Below the pieces are notes generated by a model. The model saw nothing but the letters and a program-made list of their open reading frames with translations. It was not told where the DNA came from and searched no databases. This document shows positions 1 through 11,900 of a stretch of 64,000 bases of DNA, piece after piece. A program made the position numbers and the translations under genes. Each line of letters opens with the position of its first letter. Positions within the stretch are counted from its first letter, which is position 1. Source of the DNA: Nemania diffusa (Eukaryota > Ascomycota > Sordariomycetes > Xylariales > Xylariaceae). The DNA lies in assembly GCA_038501195.1 (NCBI GenBank), contig JBBPUQ010000007.1, positions 1,403,501-1,467,500 of the forward strand, in the 5' to 3' direction.

Positions 1-456
1 AAATACCCAATTACAGTCCCAGAATTTAACTGAGCGTGGCGCAATGAGCTCCTGTAATGTCCAACCCCGCCGGAATCATCGACTTTTCGAAAGCGACGTC
101 GATCCCTCGTCTCTGCGCACGTCTGCCAAGTAGACTATACATACAGCCGACTCTTCATACCATTTGAACATGGAATTAATGGATTCTGATAACTCAGTGC
201 TGCTCGTCTTGTCGATGCAGCAAGTATCAATCCAGATCCAACTGAGGCCCTCGGATATAGCGACCTTGCAGCTCTTCAGAACCTTTTTGGCGCCTCCCAT
301 ACGACGCCAGCTGCGGTTGAGACCTCGGCGCCTAGCCATGTTATGGTAGAGAACCTCCTCTTTTCCCCAAACATGTGACAGGGTGGCATATTCAGGACGG
401 TTACTATGGCCAATGAAGTCAGTGAATTGCAAAGTAGTCGTATTTAGTAGTCTCAT
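1..456 (-). pseudogene. HET-domain (heterokaryon incompatibility) protein, 5' part, with an in-frame stop
   Basis: HET domains trigger the cell-death reaction between genetically unlike hyphae. Seen: the ATG at 454-456 opens a 126-codon frame whose start (MRLLNTTTLQF) and later blocks fit the family in order: YATLSHVWG (residues 23-31), the G-A-K-K-V stretch (55-59), WIWIDTCCIDK (73-83), the S-INSMF-WY stretch (90-100) and VYLADV (108-113). A TGA at 76-78 stops the frame. The same frame then continues without a shift as FRRGWTLQELIAPR and stays open to base 1, so the domain is interrupted by the stop, not ended by it. In family members the residue just before this F is nearly always Trp, so TGG to TGA is the simplest explanation. 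No intron is needed, because homology is continuous on both sides. The rest of the gene lies left of the window. The call is a pseudogene unless the stop is a sequencing error. Confidence 0.85.
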
Positions 457-1140
457 GGTGAGTCGCAGACGCTGTTGTTTGTCGAGATAGTGTACGGGTG
501 AGATTTTAGTTGATGAGAGCCAATAAGCTAGCCTGCCTACTCGATTTATTCATATTGACCGAAAAAGAGTATGAAGACCCCGCGCTACCTACAGCATGAA
601 GCTTGGGACTGCCTACCAATCATAATAACAACTAACGCCAATCATGAAAATAGCAGTTCTAAAAGACCACCAATCAAACCTCGCTACATGAAGAGCAGTA
701 AGAAGGCCTCATTGTAGCGAAGAAACCAGGCAGAAAAAAAAATGTTCAAGAACCATATACAAGAGAAACCGATATAGTCATTGTCGTATTTATATATGTA
801 AATATGATGTCCCGCGAGTAAACTGCTGTTGAGCATAACATTACACGATATGATTCGACAATATTCAGCCTTCATTTATTTTATAAATTTATAATCTTAT
901 TATTCATTTAAACATTATAATAAACTAGAATAATACATATATGTTGTAATTGATTAGATATATTTATAAAGTTATTTATTGCCACAGAACAGAACTACAA
1001 CGCTAAACCACGACATTACCAAAAGTAGAACGTTGTCAAAGTGGGAACCTTCACTGTTTGCAGCTACTGATAAAGCTTTACGGTTAGTATAGTAACTCCC
1101 ACTTTACTCAATAAAGCACTCACAAGTAGAAAAACACTTA
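457..1140. other. Intergenic DNA upstream of the HET gene, rising in A+T
   Basis: This holds the presumed promoter side of the HET gene. Composition is moderate at 457-860, drops into an A+T-rich patch at about 870-970, then recovers briefly before the long A+T block begins near 1141. A stem of 8 bp (681-688 with 713-720, TCGCTACA and its complement) has a 24-base loop. A 63-codon frame on the minus strand (684-875) has no family features and I do not count it as a gene. No promoter motif can be assigned with confidence. Confidence 0.6.
1038..1105. repeat. Short inverted repeat AAAGTGGGA / TCCCACTTT
   Basis: AAAGTGGGA at 1038-1046 is the exact reverse complement of TCCCACTTT at 1097-1105. 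Both sit in the last G+C-containing DNA before the A+T block. A further AACC / GGTT pair lies inside the arms. It could be the terminal stem of a small degraded DNA transposon or a chance hairpin. No target duplication or second copy was seen. Confidence 0.4.
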
Positions 1141-3266
1141 ATTAATGCGCAAAAGCTAAATTTTAATATAAAAACTTATTTAAATAATATATTAAGCTAA
1201 AAAGTAAATTTAATAAAAAGTTATAAAATAAAATATATAATTTAAATTTATAATTTAAAGTTTTATTAAGTTTTATTTAATTATATAATTTTATAACTTT
1301 TAATATTTAAATTAAAAATTATATTTTTATAATATAATATTAATTAAAACAATATATTAACAAAAAAAAATATAATATTTATATATATAATATATATATA
1401 TATATATATTATAAATAAAATATATTAATTATAATTATTATTAATATTTTTTATTATTTTTAAAATTAAATAATAAAATATAAAGTTTAATATATAAGTT
1501 TTTAATATTAAAGTTATAATTAATAACTTTTAAAATAATAATATTAATATAAATATTAAATTTTTTTTAAAATTTTTAAATAAGCTTTATATATTTTATT
1601 TTAAAAAAAATAAAATTATATTTATTTTTTTATTAAATAATAAAAAAACATATATAATATTTTTTTAAAATATATTATATATTTTTAATAAAATTAAATA
1701 AAATAAAAAATTTATTTTAATAAAAAAATTAATAATTATAATAAATTTAAATTAAAAATATAAAAAAATAATAAAATTTTAATAATTAATAAAAAATAAT
1801 ATATATTATAAAATAAATTATATATAAAAATAAATAATTTAAATAATAAATATTTAATATATATTAATAAATTTAAAGTTATTTAATTATTATATTTATA
1901 AAATAAATTTAAATTATATAATTAAATATAAATTTAATAAAATTTAATTAATTATTTAAAACTTTAAATAATTAAAATATATAAATAATATTATATAATA
2001 AATTTTTTTTTTAATAAAGTTTTAATTTTATTTAATTAATATATAATATTTTATATAAATTATTATTAATTTTAAATATATTTTTATAATTTAATTATTT
2101 TATTTTATATTTTTTAATTAATTTATATTTAATAATTAATTTATATATTTTAAATAATTTATATTTTTAAATTAATTTATATATTTTAATTATTTTAAAT
2201 AAAAAGTTTATTAAAATTTATTAATATTTTTTTTTAAAAAAGTTTTAAATTGTTTTTTTTTTTTTAAATATTATATTTTGATTTTTTTAAAATTATTTAT
2301 ATTTTTAAAAATTAATTTAATATTATATAATATATTAATTTATAAAATTAATATTTTTATTAAATTTAATTTAAAAAGTTAATAATAAAAAATTGTTTTA
2401 TTTATTTTTAAATAATTTAAAAATTTTATAAAACTTTTAAATATAATTAAATAAAAAAGTTTAATATATATATTAAAAATAAAAAAATTATAATTAAATT
2501 AAAATATTTATAAAAAGTTTTTAATTAATAATATAATAATAAATATAATTTTATAATTTATAATTATTATAATAATTATAATAATTTTTATAATATAAAC
2601 TTTTTATTTAAATAAATATAAATTATTATAATTATAAAATTTATTTAAATTTTATATAAAAGTTTAATTTTTTTTAAACTATTATATTAATAATTTATAT
2701 TTTAATAAAAAATATTTTTATAAAAAATAATAAATTTTATTTAAAATTTTTAAAAAATTTTAATTTTAATATTTTAAATTTTAATTTTTATATAAATTTT
2801 AATTAAATTAAAATTTTTTTTATTAATATATAATTAATTAAAATATTATATAATATTAATAATTTATATATTATATAATAATATAATAATAATTTTAATA
2901 TAATTATTTAAATTATTAAATAATAAAACAATTATATATAAATTAAATTTAAAAATTAATATAATAAATTTAATATTAATAAATATTTTTTATTTTTTAT
3001 TTATATTTAAAAAAATAAAAAAGCTTTAAATAATATTAATAATAAATTTTTATAAAAGTTATTATATTATATTTATTTAAATATTATTAAAATATATATT
3101 AAATTAATTTTTAAAAATAATTTAATTTTTATATATTATATTATTATAAAAATCTTTATTAATAAAAATAAAAATATTTTAAAAAGTTTTATAATTAATA
3201 TTTAATTAAAAATATTAAAATATATTTAAATAAACTATTTATATTATAAAAATAAATTTTAATTAT
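1141..3266. other. A+T block, left segment, no gene or assigned element
   Basis: About 2.1 kb of nearly pure A and T; 1801-1860 has no G or C at all. The few G and C left sit mostly in AAGTTT or AAACTTT contexts. TAA stops fill all frames. I found no second copy of this segment in the window. It is presumably an older RIP-destroyed repeat whose partner lies elsewhere, but that is inference. Confidence 0.7.
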
Positions 3267-3504
3267 AGTTATAGCTCTTTGTTTTACAGGTTAATTACTG
3301 GTGTGGTTAAGTTAAGTTAATTAGTTGTGTGGCTAGTCTGGTGGCTGGTGGTGTGGCTAGGTCAGTAGATTAGATAAAGAGGTTCGCACACAAAAGGCTT
3401 CGTTGCAGGAATTCCACCTGCAGTCGATTCCTTTCCTCCTCACTTTAATATTAACATGTGTACCCAGAATACGCTATACGCCATCGCAAATGCACTCGAC
3501 GTAA
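3267..3504. other. Island of normal base composition inside the A+T block
   Basis: Composition changes abruptly to roughly balanced G+C for 238 bases and back again. The left half is G/T-rich with repeated GTGTGG and GGCTGGTGG words and a short run of GTTAA units (3306-3322). The right half holds a hairpin with a 6-bp stem (TGCAGG 3404-3409, CCTGCA 3417-3422) and several CpG sites, including CTCGACG near 3495-3501. No ORF is credible and no other copy was seen in the window. A unique sequence shorter than the usual RIP length threshold, or a recent insertion, would both explain its escape. Function unknown. Confidence 0.8.
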
Positions 3505-3823
3505 CAATTATAAAACAAATAAATTTAAAAAATATTATTTTTTAAATTTGTAAAAAAAATATATTAATAATAAAAATTAAAAAAAAAAGTTGTTTTATAT
3601 TTTTAATAAATAATTTAATTATAATTTTAAAAAATAAAATAAATAAAGTTAAAATATAAAGTTTAATAATTTAAAATATTTTATTAATTTATAAAAATTA
3701 AAATATTATTAATTTTTTTATAATATTAATTATAAAAAATATATAAATAATTATAATAATATTTATAAATAATTATATAATAAAACTAGTTATAACTTTA
3801 AAATATTATTTAATAATATTAAT
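3505..3823. other. A+T spacer between the island and family-1 copy 1
   Basis: Fully A+T-converted sequence with no recognised repeat. An A/T hairpin lies at about 3518-3549, close to the island edge. Nothing further can be supported. Confidence 0.5.
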
Positions 3824-3828
3824 ATTTT

Positions 3829-4135
3829 TATTAAATTAATAAATTAATAAAACTAATATATATATATTAAATATATATAATTAAAATTTAAATTAAAACT
3901 TTTATTAAATAATTAAATAAATAAAAAATATAAAAATTTATTAAAATTTATAAAATTTATAATTTTTATATATATATATATATAAATAATTTATATATAA
4001 CTTTTTTAATTATATTTTTTATTATAAAAAATATATATAAATTAATATAAAACTTTAAAATTTAAAATAAATTATAAACTATATAAATTATTTTAAACTT
4101 TTTTAAATATATATATATAAAAAGTTTTATTAATA
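3829..4135 (+). repeat. Family-1 copy 1, 5' LTR
   Basis: 307 bp. It starts TATTAAATTAATAA, which matches the TGTTAAATTAATAA start of copy 4 with TG changed to TA as RIP would do. It ends in GTTTTATTAATA. Internal landmarks shared by all copies are the long TA run near the middle and the AAAGTTTTATTAATA end. Confidence 0.88.
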
Positions 4136-7100
4136 TTAATTAATAATTATAAAATATAATTATAAATTAATAAAATAAAAAAACAAAATTTAATTATAAA
4201 ATAGTTTATATATTTTATTTTTTATTTTTTATATAAAAACTAAATTATTATTTATATTAATTAAAAAAAAAAATTAAATTAATTATTAAATATAAAAAGT
4301 TTAAATATTATAACATTAAAGTAATTTTTTATATAATAATTTATTTATTTTTATATAAAAATTAATAAATTTATAAATTATTTTATATATTTAACTTTTT
4401 AATTATTTTATTTATTTATTTATTTTTTTATTTTTAAATTTTTTTTTTTTATAATTATAATAAAATTTATAATAAAATTAATTATAATAATTATAATTAT
4501 AACAGTTAAAAATAATTATTTTAATATATTTGTTATTATATTTTATATAATATTTAAAAAATATATATAATAAAAAATTAAAAATAAATAAATAAAATAT
4601 ATATTTATAAATATTAATTATATATTTAAATAAATATTTATTATAATAATTAAATATAATAAAAGTTTTAAAATATATAAAAAAATATTAAATAATTAAT
4701 TTATATATATTGTTATAAAGTTTAATAAAAATAATAATAAAAAGTTAAATAATAATATATTTATATAAATAGTTTTAATATTTATATTAATAAATATATT
4801 AATATTAATAATTATATAAATAATTTTTTTAATATTATAACTAAATATATTAAAATCAATAATATTAATATATATTATAATATTTAATATAAATAATTAA
4901 ATATTTAATTTTTTTATATAAATAAAAATTTAAAAATTTCAATTTATTTTTAAAGTTTTTATTATATATTTAATACTTTAATTTATATATAAAAATTAAT
5001 AATATAAAAATTTTTTTATTTAAATTATTTATAATAATTTAATTAAAATAGTTTAATTTATTATATTTATTAAAATTATAATAATAAATTATATAATATA
5101 TTATATTATATAATTTAAATTTTTATTTTAATATATTTTTAAATTAAAATTATTAAAAAATAATATTATATAATATTTTTTTTTATATTAAAATAAAAAA
5201 ATTAAATAATATTATTTTAATTATATTAGTTTAATATATAAATAAAATAAAATTTATATAATATTTAATAATTATTTTAATATAATAATTAATTATAATT
5301 AATATTAAATTAATTAAATTATTATTATTTTTATATAAATAAAATGAAATAATTTAATAAAAATAATGTTTAAAATATTAAAAATTATAATTAATAAATT
5401 TTAATTTATATAATATATTTTAAAATTTAAATATTATAAAAAAATATTATTATATATAATAATTATATAAATATATTTTAATATATATAAATTTAAATTT
5501 GTTTTAATAAATTAAAAACTTATATATAAAGCTTTATTTTTTAATTTATAAATAATATTATAAATTTTTTTAAATTAAAAAATAAACTATTATTATATAA
5601 TAAAGATTTATTTTATTAATAAATAATATAAAATTAAATATTTAAAATAATTATATAATTATAGTTTTAAAAAAAAGATTTTTAATAAAAATAATAACAA
5701 TAATAAAAAATATTTTATTTATAAAAAATTTAATAATTAATTTATTAATTATAATTAATAAAAAAATTAAAAATAAAAAAATACTATTTTATTATATATA
5801 ATATTTTAAAATAAAAAACATTATTATATAAAAAATATAATATATTTATATTAAATTATAAAAGTAATAAAAAAATTTTATATAATAATAAATTTAATAT
5901 ATTTTTATTATATAATAAAAAAAATATATATATATTTAAAACTTAATATAATATAAAATATAAAAATATTTAATAAAATATTAATATATTTAAAATTAAA
6001 ATTATTAATAAAATTTAAATTAAAACTTTTATATTAAAAAAGTTTTTTATATAAATAAATTAAACTTTAAATAATATAATAATTTAATTTAATAATATTA
6101 AAAGTTTTAAAATTATAAATATTATAATTATATTAATATTAATTAAATTAATTAAATTTTATATTTTAAATATATTAATTTTATTATTATTATTATTATA
6201 AAATATAAATTAATTATATATTTATTTTAATAATATATAAAATATAATTATATAATAATATTAATTATTATATAAATAAAAAATAATATTATATATAATT
6301 ATAAAAGTTTTAAAAAATATAATTAAATTAAATAATTTTATATTTATTTTATTAATTTTTAAAAAATCATTTTTTTTATTAAAAATTATATAAAAAATAA
6401 AAATTATATAAAAAATTATAAAAATATTAAATAATATTTATATAAAAATTAATATTAATTAAGTTATATAAATTATAAATAAATAATATTATTATATAAA
6501 ATATTTTTTTTATTTTTTTAAAATAAAATTATAATAAAAAAAAAAAAAAAACAAATTATAATATTATAATTAATATAATAAATAAATTAATTAAATTTTT
6601 TAATATATAAATTAAATTATATTATTAATAAAAAACTATATTTAATTTATAATATAAAAAAAATAATTTTTTATATAATTTATTTTAAATTTTAAAATAA
6701 CTATAATTTAAATATAAAAATAAATTAAAAAAGTTATTTATATTAATTAATTATTAACATTATATATTAAAAAAAGTTAATAATTATATTTTAATTATAT
6801 AATTAAAATTAAATAATATAATTATTATATTTAATATATTTCTTTAAATAATTAAATTTAATTTAAATTAATATAATTAAATAAAAACTTTTTAAATTAA
6901 ATTTATATATAAAATTAAAAATAAAATAATTAAATTATATAAAAAGTTTAAATTAATTATATAAACTTATAAAAATAATAATAAAATTTATATTTTTATA
7001 TAAATATTAATAATTTAATTTATAAATTAATAATTTATTATAATTTTAAAATTATTATTAATTTAAAACTATAATATATATATTATTATATAATAAATTT

Positions 7101-8245
7101 AATTAAAAAATTTATATTTATTTATTAAAAAAATTAAAAAATAAATATTTAATAAATATTATATTTTAAATTATATAATTATTATATAAATTAATTAAAT
7201 TAAAATTATATTAATATTAAATTTATTATAAATATTATTATTAAAAATTAAATATAAAAATTATTATATATAATTTATATTTATTATATATTAAAAAAAA
7301 ATTTAATAAATTTATAATTATAAAACTTTAAATAAATAATATTTTTAATATTATATTTAAAAAGTTTTTATATAAAAAAAATATTAAATTATTATTTTAT
7401 ATAAAATTAAAAATAAAATTAATATTTAAATATTTAATTAAATTTTATAAAAATAAAACTTAAATAAATAAATAAACAAAAATTTTTATTTAATAAAAAT
7501 AAATTAAATAATTATATATTATTAATTTTTATATAAAAAATTATTTTTAATAATATATTATTTAAAAAATTTAAAATATATATATTATATTTATATATTA
7601 ATTAAAAATATTATATAATTTATTAATTATTATAAAAGTTTAAAAGTTATTAAAAAATAATATTAAAATATTAAATATATAAATATAATAATAAATTAAT
7701 AATATATAATAAAAATTATATTATATATTTTTAAATTTTAATTATATAAAAATTTGTATTTTTATTAATAAAATATATATAAATAATAAAAATTTAAATT
7801 TTTAAATTAAATTTATAATTATATTAATTAATAAAAATTATTTAAAAAATATTTTTATAATTAAAAATAATATTATTTATTAAAATTTAATTAAATATAT
7901 ATAAATTATATAATATAATTAATAAATTTTATTATATTATTATATTTAATATAACTTTTTATAAAATTATTTATATAAATATTTAATTAAATTAAAAACT
8001 ATATAAAAAAAACAAGTTATAATTAATGTTAAATTATTATAAAAAATATATAAAAATTATAAAATTATAAAAATATAATATATTTATTAATAAAAATAAT
8101 TTAATAAATATTTATATAAAACAAATATTTAATTAAATATTAAAAAATTTAATTAATATAAATAAATTAATTATATAAATAAAAATATATATAAATTAAT
8201 ATATTAATATTAAAATTAAAATTATTATAAAAAAAAAACTTTTAA

Positions 8246-8555
8246 TATTAAATAAATAATTTAATATAATTTATATATATATATTAAATATATATAATTA
8301 AAATTTAAATTTAAACTTTTATTAAATAATTAAATATATAAAAAATATAAAAATTAATTAAAATTTATAAAGTTTATAAATTTTATATATATATATATAT
8401 ATAAATTATTTATATATAATTTTTTTAATTATATTTTTTTTTATAAAATATATATATAAATTAATATAAAATTTTAAAAATTAAAAATAAATTATAAATT
8501 TTATAAATTATTTTAAATTTTTTTATATATATATATATAAAAAATTTTATAAATT
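8246..8555 (+). repeat. Family-1 copy 1, 3' LTR
   Basis: 310 bp, the same sequence family as 3829-4135. Its last 11 bases differ slightly from the other copies (TTTTATAAATT instead of TTTTATTAATA). The end position is fixed by equal distance from the preceding landmark and by the matching ATTTT duplication that follows. Confidence 0.83.
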
Positions 8556-8681
8556 ATTTTAATAATTTTATATATAAATTTTTAAAAATTTAAAAAATTA
8601 ATAATATTTTAATTAAATAATAAATTTTTTTTTAATTTTTTTATAAAATATAAAAAAGTTTATAAATTTAATAATTTTTAT

Positions 8682-8991
8682 AATAAATATAATATTAATA
8701 ATAAATTTAAAAATTAAATAATATTATATATTTTTAAAAAAAAATTAAAATTAAAAAAATTAAAAAATAAATTTAATTTATTAATTAAATTAATATATTT
8801 ATATAAATATTTTTTTATTTATTATTTTTATTTTTTTATATTTATTATTTTATTTAATTTTTAATAAATTTATTATTTTAAATAAATAATAAAATTTATT
8901 TAATTATTTTAATTATTTATTAATTATATTTTATATATTAATTTTTTTAAAATTTATTTATTTAAATATAAATATAATTTATAATAATTTT
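8682..8991. repeat. Element V, left terminal direct repeat
   Basis: 310 bp matching 15241-15551 almost continuously, with differences mainly of the G/A and C/T type plus a few short indels. Similarity may extend some tens of bases further left. Confidence 0.75.
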
Positions 8992-11900
8992 ATTTATATA
9001 AAAAAATTTAATTTAAATTTTTATTATAATAAATATTTAAATTATAAATTTTTTATAAATTAATATTTTTAAATAATAAAAAAATATTTTTAATATATAT
9101 AATTAATTTATATATAAAAACTTTTAATTTTTATTATTATTTTATTATATTAATAATTAATTTAATAAAATTATAAATTTTTATATAAAATTATATATAT
9201 ATTTAAAAAAAAAGTTATTTTTTATATATATAATTTTTTTTTTTTATATTTATTTTATTATTATTAAAATATTTTTTTATAAATATTTTTTTTTATATTA
9301 TTTTTTTTTATTTTAATAATTTTATTAAAAAACTTTTTATATTAAAATTTTAATTATAAAACTTTTATATATATATTAAAAAGTTTTTTAAAATATTTAT
9401 TAAATATTATTAATTATTATAATTTTATTTTTTTTAAATTATTTTATAATAAAATTTATTTAATTTAATATAAAATAATAAAACTTTTTTAATATTTTTT
9501 TTTTTTATTATTATATTTAAATTTATAATTTTTTTTTTAAATATTTAAAATTTTATATTAATAATAAATTTTTTAAATATTTATATAATTAATTTATATA
9601 AAATTATTAAATTTTTTTTTAAAAATTTAATAAATTAAATTTAAAAATCTTTTTTTTATTATTATTAATAATTTTATAATAAATTTTTATTATTAAATAA
9701 TTTAATTTATTATTAAATTAATTTATTTATTTATTTTTTTTTTATAAAATATATATTTAATTTTTTATTAAAAAATTAAAATTTTAATAATAATTATTTA
9801 TTTAATTAATTATTTTTTATTAAATTTAAAATATTTATTATTTTATTATTATTATATATTTATATATTTTAATAATAAAGTTTTATATTTTTTTATAATT
9901 TAATTTTTTTTTTATTAATTTAAATATTAATTTTTTTATTTTAATTTTTTAATTAAATATTATTTTAATAATTTAATTAATTAATATTTTATATAAAAAT
10001 AAATTTTTTAATAATTTATATAATAATAATATTTATTTTATATTTAATATTAATAATATTTAAAATTAATTTTTTTAAAAATAATTAATAAAAAATTATA
10101 AATTTTAATTTATTTATTAATATTTAATTTTTATTTAATTAATAATTTATTTATAATTAATAAAAAAAAAAATTTATTTTATTTTTTAAATTTAAAATAA
10201 TATATTTATAAATTTAATTATAAATTAAAAATTATAATTATTAATAAAATTTTTTAATTAATTATATATTTAATATAATTTATTATAATATATTTTTATA
10301 ATTTATTTTATAATTATTATATTTTTATAAATTAAAATTTAAATAAATTTTAATAATTTATTAATTATATAAAAAATTTTATTATTTTTATTATTATTAA
10401 AAAAAATATTTAAAATTTATTTATATATATTATTATATATATTTTAATATATTTAAAAGTTTTAATTTTTTTAATATTTTAATTTTTAAAACTTTAATAA
10501 TTTTATATAAATAATTTATTATATATTAATTTATTTTTTTATAAATTTTAAATTATTAATATTTTTAAATTATTAAAATTTTTTTTTTTTTTTTTTTAAA
10601 TATATTATATTTAATTAAATATATATTTTTTTAATTAATTTAATATATAAATAATTAATATTTAATATTATTAAATATTTTTTATATAATATTAAATTAT
10701 TTAATATTATTTAATTTAAATTTTAATTAATATAATTTTTTTTTTTATATTTAATTAAATTTTTATTAATTTTATTAATTTTTAAAATTAAATTAAATAA
10801 TAATATTTTAAAAATTAATAAAAATATAATATTATATTTTAATATATATATTATTATAAATTTTTATAAAATTTTATTAAAAGAAATTATTAATTTAAAT
10901 AAAATTATTATTTTTTATTTATTTTATTTTTTTGTTATATTTTTATATTTTTTAAAAATTTTAATAAAATATTAATAATAATATTTTTTAAATTTAAATA
11001 ATATATAATTATATAATAATAATAATTTATAAATTTTATTTATTTTATTTATTAAAAATTTAATATTTTTTTTATTTTAAAATATTTTAAAATTATATAA
11101 TTTATTAAAATTATAAAAAAATATTATATATTAAAAAATTTTATTTTTTAATATAAAAACTTTTTTATAATTATTAATGTTTTTTTATTAATTATTTTAT
11201 AATTAAATTTTATATTATAAAATATTTATTAAAAAAAAACTATTAATTTTTATAAATTTTTTAAATTATTTTATTTAAATAATATATTTAATATTATATT
11301 ATTAAAAAAGTTTATTTTTATTATAATTTTAATATTATAAAAAAAATAATATAAAATAAATATATTAATTAAAATTATTTATAAAATTTTAAATATTTTT
11401 TAATATTTTAAAATTTATTAAAATATTATATTAATATATATAAAATTAATAAATAATTTTATAATTTATTTATATTTTTTTATAAATTTTTTATAAAAAT
11501 TATAAAAATTTAAAAATAATTATATTTTTTTAAAATATATTTTTTTTTATTATAAAATAAATTTTAATAATATATAATTTTTATTTTATTAAAATTAATT
11601 TTATTTAATATATTTTTATAATAAATTTTAAAAATTTTATTTTTATTATATAAAATTTATATTTTTTAAAATTAATTTATAATTTAGTTTTTTTTAAATA
11701 AATTAATATTTTATTAATATAATATTTATATTTTAATTTATTATTAAAATAAATTAATATATTATTAATATATATTATATTAAAAATATTTAAATAATTT
11801 TTTAATATATTATTTATATAATATTAAAATATTATAAATTTATTTATTAATTTAAATAAAAATATTTCAAATTAATAAATTTTATATTTTAATTAAAAAT

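Larger units (their letters stand above)
3829..8555 (+). mobile_element. Family-1 LTR retrotransposon, copy 1 (RIP-destroyed)
   Basis: Two LTRs in the same orientation bound this 4,727-bp element. A 5-bp duplication ATTTT flanks it exactly (3824-3828 and 8556-8560). The internal region aligns by eye with copy 4 over long stretches; for example 5080-5450 matches 55335-55695. An A-run just before the 3' LTR (about 8229-8238) fits a polypurine tract. The element is about 1.2 kb shorter than copy 4, so it has lost internal sequence. TAA stops block every frame, so the gag and pol content and the choice between Copia and Gypsy cannot be read. It keeps less G and C than copies 2 and 4, suggesting a longer RIP history. 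Confidence 0.88.

Noticed and set aside
164..349. 61-codon plus-strand ORF
   Set aside because: It lies antisense inside the HET-domain frame and has no features of its own; a shadow frame.
684..875. 63-codon minus-strand ORF
   Set aside because: Rich in aromatic and hydrophobic residues because it crosses A+T-rich DNA; no motif or family resemblance, and no supporting context.
3300..3435. Possible tRNA gene in the island
   Set aside because: CAGTCGATTCC resembles a B box and TGGCTAGTCTGG an A box, but both deviate from consensus, and I could not fold a cloverleaf with an acceptor stem.
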